7,096 nucleotides of DNA from Acidimicrobiia bacterium (GCA_019243595.1 JAFAUA010000433.1:1-7096); one strand, 5' to 3'. Counted from the first letter of the stretch, positions 1-6,621 are shown. The notes: generated from the letters alone by a model not told the origin. A program made the numbers and translations.

Positions 1-784
1 ACGGCTGGGTCGAAACCGTTCCTGGCGGTGTCGTCGGGCTGATGACGACGTTGGGCATCGGCGAGTATTCGTCCCAGATCAGGAAGATCACCGTCTTTCC
101 TGCTCGGTACTCGGCGCTGGCGAGGAGTGGCGGTAGGAACGACCGGAGCCAGGCGTCGCCTACCCCCACCGAGCAGTCGTGGGTGTCGTGGCAAAGGTTC
201 GGCGTCACGAACGAGAACATCGGCAGCCGCCCGCGTGGCAGGGTCGACGAGAACGACACGTCGTCGACTCCGCAGGCGGCCCGGTCGTTGCCGCCCGTGT
301 AGTACGCCGCGGGGTTGTGCTTGACCGCGTAGGTGTCGACCGAGCTGAGGGCGCAGTTGATCGGCATCGATTCGGTGAAGCTCCGCTCGATTCCGCCCGC
401 GGCGCGCACTTGACGGAAGATGTTGTCGGACGTAAGAGCGTGGGTCTGGGGACCGGCATCGTCCCCGATGCCATGTGTCGACCCCGACGTGGCCCCTATG
501 TAATTCGGCAGCGACGGGCTGCCGACCGACGAGTAGTGGGTCGCGGTACCGAACTGGCGAGCCAACGCGGTCTCGTACGGCGCGGCGCTGCTGCCGATGA
601 CCTGGCTGTAGCTGTGATTCTCCATCCAGATCCACACGACGTGCGTCGTCGGCGGCTGTCCTGATGTCGACGTCGACGTAGACGTCGACGTCGTTGTCGT
701 AGGAGCCGCGTGCTTCGAAGTCGCGCCACCGCATGCCCCCAGTAGGAGCGTCGAAGTCAGCGCCAGAGCGAGAACAATCCTCAA
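1..784 (-). CDS. Phosphoesterase-family lipoprotein (AcpA/phospholipase C-like), C-terminus cut by window edge
   Basis: This is a secreted, lipid-anchored hydrolase expected to cleave phosphate esters or phospholipids outside the membrane (PF04185 family, acid phosphatase/phospholipase C). Only the first 261 codons are inside the window. What is visible: a short signal peptide with Arg2, a hydrophobic stretch 3-15 and a lipobox LGAC with Cys18 as lipidation site. A Thr/Ser linker (29-41) follows, then family motifs: ENHSY at 55-59, SLPNYIGATSG at 91-101 (region of the Ser/Thr nucleophile), HNPAAYY at 156-162, TPNLCHDTHDC at 194-204 and IWDE at 236-239. The usual C-terminal His-containing motif lies outside. 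The start is taken as TTG at 784, because no other start gives the signal peptide. It overlaps the stop of the upstream acetyltransferase gene (TTGA), so translational coupling is likely. Family assignment is firm; substrate is unknown. The reading frame is open to the window edge. Confidence 0.88.
   Translation of the reverse strand, partial: MRIVLALALTSTLLLGACGGATSKHAAPTTTTSTSTSTSTSGQPPTTHVVWIWMENHSYSQVIGSSAAPYETALARQFGTATHYSSVGSPSLPNYIGATSGSTHGIGDDAGPQTHALTSDNIFRQVRAAGGIERSFTESMPINCALSSVDTYAVKHNPAAYYTGGNDRAACGVDDVSFSSTLPRGRLPMFSFVTPNLCHDTHDCSVGVGDAWLRSFLPPLLASAEYRAGKTVIFLIWDEYSPMPNVVISPTTPPGTVSTQP
662..700. repeat. ACGTCG-type simple repeat encoding a Thr/Ser linker
   Basis: An imperfect run of GTCGAC/ACGTCG units within the phosphoesterase lipoprotein gene. 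It encodes TTTTSTSTSTSTS (residues 29-41), the flexible spacer between the lipidated Cys18 and the catalytic domain. Units are six bases, so gain or loss of copies would keep the frame and only change linker length. Confidence 0.8.
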
Positions 785-1860
785 CGGCGGCCGAGGTTCC
801 GCCGGTACACCATGTAGTTGGCGCAGACGTACGCACCGAGGCGCTCGGCCGTGCGGCGGGATGGCCAGTTGTCGTCGAGCACGAGCGTGTAGCTGACGTG
901 GGTGTAGCCCCGCTCGACGAGCTGCAGATAGGCGTACGCGGACATCGCCAGGTTGACGCCCTTGCCCCGAGCCTGGGGCAGCACGCCGATCCCGAGGGTG
1001 TTCAGGCGTTCGTCGTCGCGGACCTCACGCCCCGGCGACGTCACCGCCATCGCCGTCATCTCTGGGTTCACCCACAGCACACCGACCGGCTCGTCGCCGC
1101 TGTACGCGAGCACCGAGAGATCGAGCATGCCCATCGGCCCGAGGACGTCGACCAGCAGGCTGAACTCCGCCTCGGTGAACGGCGCCGCGCCCCAGTGCTT
1201 GTCGAACGCCGCATTCCACGTGGAGATGAACTGCGGCACCAGCTTGTCCTTGGGCACGTCGCGCATGGGCACGATGTCGAAGTCGGCGGCGCCGGCCGCG
1301 TCCAGCGCCTTCTTCCACCGATCGACGAGCTCGGGTGTGACCTCGATCTTGTAGTCGACCCAGCCCTGCTCGGACTCGAAGCCGGCGTCTTTGAGAAGGG
1401 CGTGGTAGTAGGCCGGATTCTGGCGAACGAGGTTCGGCGGCAGATCCTCGTACGAGTCGATGGCGAACGGGAACTCGCCGAGCCCGAAGCCGGCCCGAGC
1501 CGCCTTCATGCCCTGGTCGCGCAGCCAGCCGCAGGCCTCGTCCATCATCTGGCGGACGGCAATCCGTGTCCCGGGCAGGGCCTCGAACAAGGCGACATGA
1601 CCGACGTCGTCGCCCCAGTGGTCGAGATAGCGCTGGTCGACGGCGGCGACACACCGAGCGACGATCTCGCCGTTCTCGCGCGCCACCAGCGGCCGCAGCG
1701 TGCGATCCTCGGAGAACGGGCTCTGGCCGAGGAGCATCGGCAGGTCCAGCGCCACCATGCTCTGCCACCGGATCGCTCGCTGCTCGTTGACGCGGTCGTA
1801 GAAGTCGATGAACTCCGTGAGTTCCTTCTCGCCGCTCAGCTCCTGGATCTCGATCGCCAC
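781..1860 (-). CDS. GNAT-family acyltransferase, YghO-like, two-lobed
   Basis: A predicted acetyl-CoA-dependent N-acyltransferase of 359 residues, about twice a single GNAT domain. The C-terminal lobe has a clear acetyl-CoA binding site: beta-4 LGIGV at 289-293 followed by QARGKG at 296-301 (the Q/RxxGxG loop), then DDNWPSRRTAERLG at 329-342, typical of the last helix of GNATs. The N-terminal lobe carries a degenerate GNAT-like pattern (LRPLVARENGEIVARCVAAVD) and the NPAYYHALLKDAGF stretch, which recalls the uncharacterised YghO-type group. The start is GTG at 1860, 20 bases after the permease stop. No good Shine-Dalgarno is visible, so coupling to the permease is assumed. Homologous N-termini and the absence of a better in-frame start support it. 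The same frame stays open further upstream to 2778, but that part is out of register with the permease gene and is not real coding. The stop overlaps the next gene's TTG. The acyl acceptor is unknown. Confidence 0.85.
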   Translation of the reverse strand: MAIEIQELSGEKELTEFIDFYDRVNEQRAIRWQSMVALDLPMLLGQSPFSEDRTLRPLVARENGEIVARCVAAVDQRYLDHWGDDVGHVALFEALPGTRIAVRQMMDEACGWLRDQGMKAARAGFGLGEFPFAIDSYEDLPPNLVRQNPAYYHALLKDAGFESEQGWVDYKIEVTPELVDRWKKALDAAGAADFDIVPMRDVPKDKLVPQFISTWNAAFDKHWGAAPFTEAEFSLLVDVLGPMGMLDLSVLAYSGDEPVGVLWVNPEMTAMAVTSPGREVRDDERLNTLGIGVLPQARGKGVNLAMSAYAYLQLVERGYTHVSYTLVLDDNWPSRRTAERLGAYVCANYMVYRRNLGRR

Positions 1861-1880
1861 GTCGATCGTTCTACACCGAC

Positions 1881-2714
1881 CTACAAGGTGGCGCCCTCCA
1901 CACCGAGCAGCCTCGCCCGGGTGACGGCACCGGCGCCGCGCGCCAGGCCCCAGATGGCGACGACCCACGCCACGGCGCCCAGGGCGATCGCCGTCTGCCC
2001 GGCGCCGAGTAGGACGCCGCTCGACTGGGCATAGGCGATGATGATGAGCGGCAGGGTCACCAGACCCGAGGCCTGCTGGGCGGCGGCACCGCTGCGCACT
2101 CGTGCCGACAGGCGCAGGACGACCGAGAGGGTGATGGCCAGGAACGGTGGCACCACCCAGAACATCAGCACCCACCAGTCGGTCGTCGGGAAGAACCAGC
2201 CGCCGACCTGCGGACCTACGAGCAGGTTCACGATCAGCGAGTACACGCCGAACCCGATGATCGTCGTCACATAGCCGGGAAGAAGGCTGGCTACGAGCTT
2301 GCCGAGGTAGATCTCGCGCTCGGTCGCCGGCGAATGGGCGAGGAACTCGCCGGTCCCCCGTTCCTTTTCGCCGACGAGGGCGTTGGCGCCGACGGCCGTC
2401 GAGATCGTCATCGGGACGATGACGGCGAGCGGCGCGAACAAGTAGACGGCGAGGGCATACGACGTACGGCCGGCCGGGCTGAAACCGTGGATCGCCGCCT
2501 TGGCCCGCGGCGGCAGCACGTCGAGGGTTGTCGCCACCTTGGCCACGACCGTGTCGTTGTGGACGTGGGTGATGGCGAACAGCAGGATCGTCGGGATCAC
2601 GACGAAGAACAGCCCGGCGAGGATCAGCATCGGCAGCCAGAAGTCGGGGCTCTGGCGGAGCTGACGCAGCTCGGTGCGGGCGACGACCCAGAGGCGCGAG
2701 CGCCGGCCCTTCAC
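1881..2714 (-). CDS. ABC-2 type transporter permease (NatB-like)
   Basis: A membrane subunit of an ABC-2 exporter, 277 residues. Visible layout: a cytoplasmic amphipathic start (MKGRRSRLWVVARTELRQL), TM1 at about 25-48, and an extracytoplasmic loop of about 35 residues. TM2 is at about 86-110, followed by the conserved cytoplasmic GEKERGTGEFL motif at 115-125 (normally GEKERGT.E.LL) and an EIYLGKL segment at 134-140. Further hydrophobic segments lie at about 141-166, 182-200, 216-236 and 241-258, six in total. The start is GTG at 2714, overlapping the ATPase stop (GTGA), with a GGGGGG Shine-Dalgarno-like run at 2719-2724 four bases upstream. It surely pairs with the ATPase gene just upstream. 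Family knowledge (NatAB, drug, polysaccharide or lipid exporters) does not reveal the cargo here. Confidence 0.92.
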   Translation of the reverse strand: MKGRRSRLWVVARTELRQLRQSPDFWLPMLILAGLFFVVIPTILLFAITHVHNDTVVAKVATTLDVLPPRAKAAIHGFSPAGRTSYALAVYLFAPLAVIVPMTISTAVGANALVGEKERGTGEFLAHSPATEREIYLGKLVASLLPGYVTTIIGFGVYSLIVNLLVGPQVGGWFFPTTDWWVLMFWVVPPFLAITLSVVLRLSARVRSGAAAQQASGLVTLPLIIIAYAQSSGVLLGAGQTAIALGAVAWVVAIWGLARGAGAVTRARLLGVEGATL

Positions 2715-3631
2715 TCGACCCCCCGATCGCGCACCGCGAAGTACAGCTCCTCGAGCGATGGCTCGTGGGGTACGACACGCGTCAGACGCACGCCCCGCGA
2801 CGCCAACGCCGCGACCAGGTCGGGCACCCGTTGCAGGTCGTCGAGGGCGACGGTTGCGCCTCCGCCGTTTCGCTCATAGGAGACGACGCCCGTCATGGTC
2901 GCCAACGCGTCGAGCGACGCCCGCTCTTCGGCGTCGACGAGCACGCGCGGGTTTGGCCAGTAGCGGGCGACGAGGGCATCGGGGGGACCGGCGATCAGGT
3001 CGCGGCCCTGCTCAAGTATCACGACCTGGTCGGCCAGGCCTTCGGCCTCGAGCAACAGGTGCGTGCACATCACGACGGTCTTGCCGTCGGCCGCCATCTC
3101 GTCGATCAGAGCGAGGACGGCGTGGGACGACTCGGGGTCGAGGCCCGACGTCGGCTCGTCGAGGAGCAGGAGGTCGGGGTCATGGAGGATGGCGCGGGCC
3201 AGAGCCAGCCGCGTCTTCATCCCCGTCGAATAGCCGCCCACGCGCAGGTCGAGAGCGTCGTCGATGCCGAACCGGGCGGCGCTCTCCTCGATCGGCTTTT
3301 CGTCCACGATGCCCCAGAGGTCGGCCGCGTAGCGCAGGTTGTCCCGACCCGAGAGACGGTCGTACAGCGCCGGCTTGGCAGACACCACGCCGCAACGGCG
3401 CCGGACGCTCTCGCCGTCGACGTCGGGGTCGATGCCGAACACCTCGACCTGTCCGCCGTCGGGCCGGAGAGCACCGGTGATCGTGCGCACCGCGGTGGTC
3501 TTGCCCGAGCCGTTGGGACCGAGCAGCACGGTCACCGAGCCCTTCGGTGCCGCCAGGTTGAGGTCGGCCAGACCGACGACGTCACCGAACCGCCGCCGCA
3601 CGTGCTCCAGCCGCACCACCGCATCGACCAT
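2711..3631 (-). CDS. ABC-2 exporter ATP-binding subunit
   Basis: The motor ATPase of the exporter, 306 residues. Motifs in order: Walker A GPNGSGKT (38-45), a degenerate signature YSTGM (134-138) in YSTGMKTRLALARA, Walker B LLLLDEPTSGLDP (154-166) and switch histidine His191 in THLLLEAE. After about residue 220 comes a C-terminal DUF4162-like regulatory tail ending in SLEELYFAVRDRG, common in this exporter class. One oddity: the Q-loop region reads GVVSAKPALYDRL (81-93), with Ala85-Lys86 where most relatives have Gln or Glu. The start is ATG at 3631. GTG at 3637 is an in-frame alternative placed seven bases after a TAGGCT -10-like hexamer, so leaderless translation from there is possible. It is the first gene of the minus-strand operon ATPase, permease, GNAT, phosphoesterase. 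The open frame continues antisense through thiS and thiE, but that extension has no family resemblance and is not coding. Confidence 0.94.
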   Translation of the reverse strand: MVDAVVRLEHVRRRFGDVVGLADLNLAAPKGSVTVLLGPNGSGKTTAVRTITGALRPDGGQVEVFGIDPDVDGESVRRRCGVVSAKPALYDRLSGRDNLRYAADLWGIVDEKPIEESAARFGIDDALDLRVGGYSTGMKTRLALARAILHDPDLLLLDEPTSGLDPESSHAVLALIDEMAADGKTVVMCTHLLLEAEGLADQVVILEQGRDLIAGPPDALVARYWPNPRVLVDAEERASLDALATMTGVVSYERNGGGATVALDDLQRVPDLVAALASRGVRLTRVVPHEPSLEELYFAVRDRGVE

Positions 3632-3644
3632 GACCACGGAAACG

Positions 3645-3650
3645 AGCCTA
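3645..3650 (-). promoter_or_regulatory. Candidate -10 (TAGGCT) for the ABC exporter operon
   Basis: Read on the minus strand, TAGGCT fits the loose actinobacterial TANNNT -10. It lies seven bases before the in-frame GTG at 3637, a spacing expected for a leaderless transcript. No convincing -35 is seen. A single hexamer in a 63-base divergent spacer is weak evidence. Confidence 0.25.
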
Positions 3651-3681
3651 CCGGCCACGGACTGTGAACGCTCGAGCGCTG

Positions 3682-3687
3682 TACGTT
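3682..3687 (+). promoter_or_regulatory. Candidate -10 (TACGTT) for thiS-thiE
   Basis: TACGTT fits TANNNT and sits seven bases upstream of the thiS GTG start at 3695, which itself lacks any Shine-Dalgarno-like sequence. That combination suggests a leaderless mRNA beginning at or next to the start codon. No clear -35 is seen. The spacer is too short to hold a TPP riboswitch, and no THI-box sequence is visible. Confidence 0.27.
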
Positions 3688-3694
3688 TTCGTTT

Positions 3695-3895
3695 GTGCAG
3701 GTCGTGGCGAACGGGAACGCGGTCGAGCTCGACGACGGGGCAACCCTGAGCGATCTGCTGGGGCGCCTCGGGTTGGGCGCCAAGTGGGTGGTTGTCGAGC
3801 GCAACGGCGAGCCCGTGGCCCGACGGGAGACGGCGACCACGGTCCTCTCCGACGGCGACCGCTTGGAGCTGGTGCGGGCCGTGGCCGGCGGCTGA
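3695..3895 (+). CDS. thiS: Sulfur carrier protein ThiS
   Basis: A 66-residue ubiquitin-like protein that carries sulfur as a C-terminal thiocarboxylate for building the thiazole ring of thiamine. Support: the N-terminal beta strand [12 protein letters not shown] (typical MxIxVNGexxxL), the central [22 protein letters not shown], the late [13 protein letters not shown], and the Gly-Gly terminus that is adenylated by ThiF-type enzymes. Length matches the family. The start is GTG at 3695. The family N-terminus begins exactly there, no Shine-Dalgarno precedes it and the message may be leaderless. thiE follows after nine bases, so the two are probably co-transcribed. The usual partner thiG (thiazole synthase) and thiO are not in this window. 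Confidence 0.93.
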   Translation: MQVVANGNAVELDDGATLSDLLGRLGLGAKWVVVERNGEPVARRETATTVLSDGDRLELVRAVAGG

Positions 3896-3904
3896 GCAGA
3901 GTCC

Positions 3905-4534
3905 ATGGCTGATCTCGCCAACCGCTGCCTGTATCTCTGCACCCCGGACCGGCCCGACCTCGAGCAGTTCGTCGACGCGTGCATCGCCGGGGGCGTCGAC
4001 ATCGTGCAGCTCCGTGACAAGAACCTGGAGGCCCGGGCGATCCTCGAGCGCGCCCGTCTCGTGCAGAAGGTGTGCCGGGCCCACGGCGTGCCGTTCATCC
4101 TCAACGACCGGCCCGATCTGGCCCTCGAGGTCGAGGCCGACGGCGTCCACGTCGGCCAGGACGACGCCCCGCCCTCGCTCGCCCGCCGGCTGCTCGGGCC
4201 CGATGCCATCGTCGGGCTGTCGACCCACGCGCCCAACGACCTGGACGGTGCGCTTGAGGAGCCCGTCGACTATCTGTCCGCCGGTCCCGTCTCCCAGACC
4301 CCGACCAAGCCCGGCCGCGCGGGCACCGGCCTGCGGTACCTCACCTACGTCGTCGAGCGGGCCAAGACGCCGTGGTTCGTCACCGGTGGTGTCACGCCCG
4401 ACAGTGTGAAGCTGATGGCCGCCGCCGGTGCCCGCCGCTTCGTCGTCGTGCGCTACCTCACCGAGGCCGAGGACCCGAAGGCCAACGCCGCGACCCTGCG
4501 CGACGCCATCGACAAGGCCATCAAGCACGCCTAG
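3905..4534 (+). CDS. thiE: Thiamine phosphate synthase ThiE
   Basis: Joins HMP pyrophosphate and thiazole phosphate to make thiamine phosphate, a cytosolic TIM-barrel enzyme. The 209 residues contain the family's active-site set: QLRDKN (35-40, Arg37 and Lys39), LNDRPDLALEVEADGVHVGQDD (66-87, with Asn67, Asp68 and metal-binding Asp87), GLSTH (104-108, Ser106), GPVSQTPTKPGRAGTG (127-142, Thr132, Thr134 and Lys135 for pyrophosphate and thiazole phosphate) and TGGV (160-163). Nothing essential is missing. The start is ATG at 3905, nine bases after the thiS stop, with only a weak GCAGAG ribosome site, so coupling to thiS is plausible. Its 3' end is convergent with the SnoaL-like gene, leaving 12 bases between the two stops. 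Role is well supported by motif content and by the neighbouring thiS. Confidence 0.96.
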   Translation: MADLANRCLYLCTPDRPDLEQFVDACIAGGVDIVQLRDKNLEARAILERARLVQKVCRAHGVPFILNDRPDLALEVEADGVHVGQDDAPPSLARRLLGPDAIVGLSTHAPNDLDGALEEPVDYLSAGPVSQTPTKPGRAGTGLRYLTYVVERAKTPWFVTGGVTPDSVKLMAAAGARRFVVVRYLTEAEDPKANAATLRDAIDKAIKHA

Positions 4535-4548
4535 ACGGCGCAGCCGTC
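4534..4548. terminator. Small hairpin between convergent stops
   Basis: GACGGC-GCA-GCCGTC forms a perfect 6-bp stem with a three-base loop. It spans from the last base of the thiE TAG into the TGA of the convergent SnoaL-like gene. There is no T-run on either side, so it is only a possible bidirectional terminator. Position between two converging genes is the main argument. Confidence 0.27.
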
Positions 4549-5041
4549 AGCCGTTGAGGCTGCTGCGTCCGCCGGTGTCGTAGATGTGGGCAGTGAGGGT
4601 GATGTCCTTGGCGCGGGGCTCGAGCTCCTCATAGGTGCGCTTGTAGCCCGTCGACTTGATCTTCCACTCGCCGTCGACCTTGACGTACTCGTCCTCGTAG
4701 AAGGCGGCGCCGCGGATGTCGACGCCAAACTCGAGCTGCAGGACGAGGTCCATCAGCGCCCACGTTGCCTTGGCCGTGTCCGGCCCGGTGACGTCGATCT
4801 CCGGCTGACCCACACGGTGTGCGCTCAGGAACTGCTGGGAGCCCATCGAGTCACGAAGAAACTGCACGATGGCGTCGCGACCCTCGAACGCCCACGCACC
4901 ACCGCCGTAGGAGGCGACGGCATCAGGAACGAACAGCTCGGCGATCTCGTCCCACCGCTTCTGGTCGAGGCAGCGCACGTACTTGTACTTGAGGCGCTTG
5001 ATCTCCTCGATGGCGATGAGATCGTCGACGGTCAACGTCAT
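4547..5041 (-). CDS. SnoaL/NTF2-like fold protein
   Basis: A 164-residue protein with the cone-shaped NTF2-like fold (SnoaL-like, PF13577 group), in which members act as small-molecule isomerases, cyclases, dehydratases or dioxygenase-subunit-like proteins. Visible pattern: N-terminal helix IEEIKRLKYKYVRCLDQKRWDEIAELF (11-37), the DAV(A)SYGGG strand, FEGRDAIVQFL (52-62), SAHRVGQPEIDV (73-84, with His75 at the usual pocket position) and strands around EDEYVKVDGEWKIKSTGYKR (116-135). The start is ATG at 5041, overlapping the SDR stop as ATGA, with AGGAG at 5053-5057 eleven bases upstream. An in-frame ATG at 5071 would overlap the SDR by 34 bases and is less likely. It is the last gene of the hydrolase/SDR operon and so probably acts on a related metabolite. 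Specific activity cannot be told. Confidence 0.87.
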   Translation of the reverse strand: MTLTVDDLIAIEEIKRLKYKYVRCLDQKRWDEIAELFVPDAVASYGGGAWAFEGRDAIVQFLRDSMGSQQFLSAHRVGQPEIDVTGPDTAKATWALMDLVLQLEFGVDIRGAAFYEDEYVKVDGEWKIKSTGYKRTYEELEPRAKDITLTAHIYDTGGRSSLNG

Positions 5042-5856
5042 GAGGCTGTCCACTCCTCGCTCTTGGCCCACAGCTCGGCGCCCAGCTCGGGGGTGGCCAC
5101 TTTGTTGGGCTCCTTCTCCTTGCGGTTGTCGTAGTACTTGCCGCTGTCGTTGGCCACGTCAGGCGACGTGGCGCAGTACACCGACGTACGGGCCCCCTCT
5201 TCGTTGCTCTTCATGAACAGCTTCATGAGGGCGTCGAAGGGCCATGGCACGCGGCGCCACACGTTGGACGCAATGACACCCGGATGAAGCGAGTACGCCG
5301 TCACGCCAGTGCCGTCGAGGCGGCGGGCCAGTTCTTGGGCATGAACCACGTTGGCGAGCTTCGACACGGCGTACTCGGGCATCCCGGTGATGCTCTTCGT
5401 CGGCTTGCGAACAGCGGTGTAGTCAATCCCCTTGGCGTCGTAGTGAGACTGACTCGACACGTTGACAATGCGCGCCGGCGCCGACTCCTTCAACTTGTCG
5501 AGCAGGAGGTTGGTGAACAGGAAATGGCCGACGTGGTTGGTGCCGAACGCCAGCTCGAAGCCGCTGTCGGTGATGCCCCGCTGACCGGCCAGGCCGGCAT
5601 TGTTGATGAGACCGTGCAGCGGTTCGTCGCGCGCAACGAAGTCCTTGGCGCACTGGCGCACCGAGTCCAGGTCGCCGAGCTCGAGCTGGAGGTAGTCGGC
5701 GTCGCCACCGAGCTCGTCGAGCACGGGCCTGGCCTTCTCCTCTGAGCGGGCGGTGATGAAAACCTTCCCCCCTCGCTGTGCGAGCTCCCTGGCCGTCGCC
5801 TGGCCGATCCCGCTCGTAGCCCCAGTGACGATGAAGGTCTTGCCGTTCAAACTCAT
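5038..5856 (-). CDS. Short-chain dehydrogenase/reductase, retinol-dehydrogenase-like
   Basis: An NAD(P)-dependent oxidoreductase of 272 residues, classical SDR. Motifs: cofactor loop TGATSGIG (11-18), an acidic adenine-ring residue in LGDLDSV (60-66), NNAG (85-88), Asn107 in FGTNHVGHFLFTN, Ser134/Ser135 in IVNVSSQSH, catalytic YAVSK (Tyr162, Lys166) and HPGVIASNV after the active site. The GFELAFGTNHVGHF pattern and DYTAV segment are typical of the retinol dehydrogenase/WW-oxidoreductase-like clade, which act on lipophilic alcohols and ketones. Arg37 at the end of beta-2 hints at NADP preference (inference). The start is ATG at 5856. It overlaps the hydrolase stop as ATGA and has AGGGAG four bases upstream, which decides it over the in-frame ATG at 5880. 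It overlaps the SnoaL-like gene downstream the same way. Confidence 0.92.
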   Translation of the reverse strand: MSLNGKTFIVTGATSGIGQATARELAQRGGKVFITARSEEKARPVLDELGGDADYLQLELGDLDSVRQCAKDFVARDEPLHGLINNAGLAGQRGITDSGFELAFGTNHVGHFLFTNLLLDKLKESAPARIVNVSSQSHYDAKGIDYTAVRKPTKSITGMPEYAVSKLANVVHAQELARRLDGTGVTAYSLHPGVIASNVWRRVPWPFDALMKLFMKSNEEGARTSVYCATSPDVANDSGKYYDNRKEKEPNKVATPELGAELWAKSEEWTAS

Positions 5857-6617
5857 CCGACTCCCTGCCTTTCCATCCATCCCATCAGCGCCGCGATCGC
5901 CCGCGGGTCGTGCCGCAAACGGTGTCCGGCGCCCGCGATCACTCGCAGATCAGCCTGCCCGTCGGCGGCGTCGGCGAGCGCCCGGGCGTCGCTGACCGGC
6001 ACGGTCGAATCGTCGGAGCCGTGCATCAGCAGCAGCGGTCGCGGCGGGATGCCCCCGACCGCCGCGAGCGGGCGCACCGTCTTGAACTCGCTGGTCCACG
6101 CTTCCACGTCCTCCGGAAAGTCAGCGTCCCGGATCACGCCCACGCTCCGGCATTGCGCGATCAAACCGCGGGCGTCGCTGGCCCAGTCGTCGAAATCCGC
6201 GGGCGCGGCCAGGGTCGCCACACCCCGGATCCGGTCGTCGTCGGCGGCTGCGCAGAGAGCAAGTGAGCCACCAGCGCTGGAGCCCGCCACCCACACCCCG
6301 CCGATACGGGGCATGTCGACGGCGTGGTCCACGACAGCGACGACATCATCGAGCCATCCTTCGAGCGAGAAGTTGCCCTCGGACTCTCCCGTGCCCCGGA
6401 AGTTGAAGGCGAGCACCGTCCACCCGGTCTCGGCGGCCAGGTGGTCGGCCAGATCGGGGTAGGTCTGCGCCGAGGTCAGGGCGCCGCCGGGACCGGCGGG
6501 AAAGCCGTGGCACACGACGAGCGCCGACCGGGGCCCGGCTGCGGCCCGAGCGGGCTGGGCGATGTGGGCTGCCAGCTTCAGGTCGCCGGACGGGATCGCC
6601 CCGTCCATGGTGGCCAC
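5853..6617 (-). CDS. Alpha/beta hydrolase
   Basis: A 254-residue serine hydrolase of the alpha/beta fold, probably an esterase, lipase or peptidase-like enzyme in the cytosol; no signal peptide is seen. Motifs: HGFP (37-40) for the oxyanion hole, FNFRGTGES (71-79), nucleophile elbow GSSAG (112-116, Ser114), acid in HGSDDSTVP (199-207, most likely Asp203) and His232 in AGAGHRL. The compact lid and RGTGES sequence resemble the YqiA/dienelactone-hydrolase-like and XynE-like small hydrolases often annotated as alpha/beta family of unknown substrate. The start is GTG at 6617, four bases after the upstream stop. ATG at 6608 is an equally possible start and shifts the N-terminus by three residues. 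The stop overlaps the SDR start (ATGA). The substrate is unknown; the operon suggests an ester whose alcohol is then oxidised by the SDR (inference). Confidence 0.91.
   Translation of the reverse strand: MATMDGAIPSGDLKLAAHIAQPARAAAGPRSALVVCHGFPAGPGGALTSAQTYPDLADHLAAETGWTVLAFNFRGTGESEGNFSLEGWLDDVVAVVDHAVDMPRIGGVWVAGSSAGGSLALCAAADDDRIRGVATLAAPADFDDWASDARGLIAQCRSVGVIRDADFPEDVEAWTSEFKTVRPLAAVGGIPPRPLLLMHGSDDSTVPVSDARALADAADGQADLRVIAGAGHRLRHDPRAIAALMGWMERQGVG
5861..5866 (-). promoter_or_regulatory. Ribosome binding site (AGGGAG) of the SDR gene
   Basis: Read on the minus strand, AGGGAG is followed by four bases and the ATG at 5856. It lies within the end of the hydrolase gene and supports the ATGA-overlap start over the upstream ATG at 5880. 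Confidence 0.5.
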
Positions 6618-6621
6618 CCGC

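Noticed and set aside
733..2034. 433-residue plus-strand frame antisense to the GNAT and permease genes
   Set aside because: No recognisable motif, low-complexity His/Arg/Val-rich composition, and it mirrors the strongly supported minus-strand genes.
781..2778. Single 665-residue minus-strand frame covering the GNAT and permease regions
   Set aside because: Only the part from 1860 downward resembles a family. The upstream part is Arg/Pro/Gly-rich out-of-frame translation of the permease gene, whose own frame has clear membrane segments and an ABC-2 motif.
3632..3694. TPP riboswitch upstream of thiS
   Set aside because: The spacer is only 63 bases and the conserved THI-box sequence is not present.
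3632..4528. Minus-strand extension of the ATPase frame across thiS and thiE (605-residue frame)
   Set aside because: It is antisense to two well-recognised thiamine genes and has no domain resemblance; long antisense frames are expected in GC-rich DNA.
5857..5880. Upstream ATG at 5880 as SDR start
   Set aside because: The ATG at 5856 has a good Shine-Dalgarno, begins at the family's usual N-terminus and makes an ATGA overlap with the hydrolase gene.
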